Assembly: GCF_017355835.1 (NCBI RefSeq) | Contig: NZ_JAFEWF010000010.1 | Span: 62,001-126,000, forward strand | From: Desertivirga brevis | GTDB lineage: Bacteria > Bacteroidota > Bacteroidia > Sphingobacteriales > Sphingobacteriaceae | DNA: 64,000 nt | Direction of reading: 5' to 3' | Shown: positions 63,345-64,000 of the stretch, in pieces | How the letters are laid out: each line of letters begins with the position of its first letter | Numbering within the stretch: position 1 is the stretch's first letter | Notes under the pieces: model-generated | The model's database searches: none | Told to the model about the DNA's origin: nothing | What the model saw: the letters and a program-made list of their open reading frames with translations, nothing else | Program-made: the position numbers and the translations under genes

Positions 63345-64000
63345 CTACACCGCAAGAAAACCTTGTATAGCTGATATTATCTCTTCCGGTGCCGAGACGT
63401 GAGGATAGTGGCCTTCGGCATTAACAACAACCAGTTTGCTATCTTTTATTCTTTCATGCATGTATTCTGCAACCTCCCTGGGAACTGCAACATCTTTTTG
63501 AGCTTGAATGATCAGCACCTTACTTTCTATAAACTTGAGAATAAGCCTGAAGTCGGATTGGAAGATAGATTGCGCTACCTCTAAGGAAATATCCGGCCTT
63601 AAAGAAAGTAAAGACTCTTCGAATTGCTTGCTAAGATCAGGATTGTGAGAGTTTCTCATGGCAATCTTTGAAAAACCACTTACCCATTCTACATAGTTTG
63701 CCCGCATTTGAAAATACAAGCTATCCAATTCTGCCTGGTGAAAACCTCCAACATAGCTTCCATCGTTGAGGTATCTGGGAGATGCTCCAATGAGAACGAT
63801 CCTGGAGAACAGACTGGGTACATTTAGGCCTGTAATAAGACCAATCATGCCGCTAACGGAATGTCCCACAAAAACAGCGTTACTTAACTGAAGTTCGGAA
63901 CAGATCTCCTGCAGATCATCTGCATAAGCATCCAGGCTTCTATACTTTTCCGGAATAAAGGAATCCAGATCTGACTTTCCGGCTCCTACATTATCATAAA
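63345..64000 (-). CDS. Second RsbQ-like alpha/beta hydrolase, 5' end off the right edge
   Basis: About 218 visible residues from the right edge: YDNVGAGKSDLDSFIPEKYRSLDAYADDLQEICSEL, FVGHSVSGMIGLITG (nucleophile Ser), IGASPRYLNDGSYVGGFHQAELDSLY, QAQKDVAVP (Asp) and VNAEGHYPHVSAPEEI (His). Clearly related to the 58193 protein and to RsbQ but more diverged. The partner gene, if any, is outside the window. Confidence 0.85.
   Translation of the reverse strand, partial: YDNVGAGKSDLDSFIPEKYRSLDAYADDLQEICSELQLSNAVFVGHSVSGMIGLITGLNVPSLFSRIVLIGASPRYLNDGSYVGGFHQAELDSLYFQMRANYVEWVSGFSKIAMRNSHNPDLSKQFEESLLSLRPDISLEVAQSIFQSDFRLILKFIESKVLIIQAQKDVAVPREVAEYMHERIKDSKLVVVNAEGHYPHVSAPEEIISAIQGFLAV

Overview
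The window is a chromosomal segment of a Bacteroidota bacterium, most likely of the Sphingobacteriaceae (Pedobacter-like). The evidence is DUF6266 and DUF5675 proteins, lipoproteins with SCSKxD or ACKKD lipoboxes, several -7 boxes of the Bacteroidota type TAnnTTTG, many PAS histidine kinases, and moderately AT-rich DNA. No tRNA, rRNA, CRISPR array or intact insertion sequence was seen.

Layout. (1) 1-446 is the start of an AlgI-like MBOAT acyltransferase running off the left edge. (2) 453-6932 looks like a small mobile or phage-like cassette: a HTH protein, two divergent DUF6266 paralogues, a probable replication protein overlapping a DnaC-like ATPase, DUF5675, and a small hydrophobic peptide whose decayed second copy lies at 453-665. 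The region between the divergent genes has iteron-like repeats and a hairpin. (3) 7119-13600 holds a broken PAS kinase, a large hybrid kinase, a PAS-PAS-GAF kinase and a GAF remnant. (4) 13766-42344 is a run of small metabolic, regulatory and detoxification genes (DinB-like, AhpD-like, AraC, cupin, DapA-like, racemase, PhzF, SDR, GNAT, HAD, CAT-like, DEAH helicase). It has many pseudogenes: a Crp-GNAT chimera, nitroreductase, PEP mutase-like enzyme, two DJ-1/PfpI fragments, a MocR regulator, an ECF sigma factor, a FAD oxidoreductase and a DinB copy. (5) 42459-64000 is dominated by signalling: seven histidine kinases, two lone receivers, one lone PAS protein, a BLUF photoreceptor and two RsbQ-like hydrolases, with two lipoproteins, a glycosyltransferase-like gene and a small membrane protein between them.

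The main novelty is in region 5 with one member in region 3. Three kinases carry the same C-terminal SpoIIAA/STAS-SEC14-like domain. A BLUF gene, an RsbQ homologue and a kinase with an RsbP-type PAS domain form a tight cluster, as if the RsbQ-RsbP energy-stress sensing module of Bacillus had been rewired to a histidine kinase. Interspersed with these kinases are three copies of a roughly 100-nt repeat whose minus strand folds into a terminator hairpin with G-U pairs and a compensatory change, suggesting an undescribed small RNA family. No receiver with a DNA-binding domain is encoded in the window, so the outputs of these nine intact kinases lie elsewhere.

Many of the pseudogenes differ from an intact frame by single-base indels. 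They may be real decay, or assembly errors at homopolymers; reads are needed to decide.
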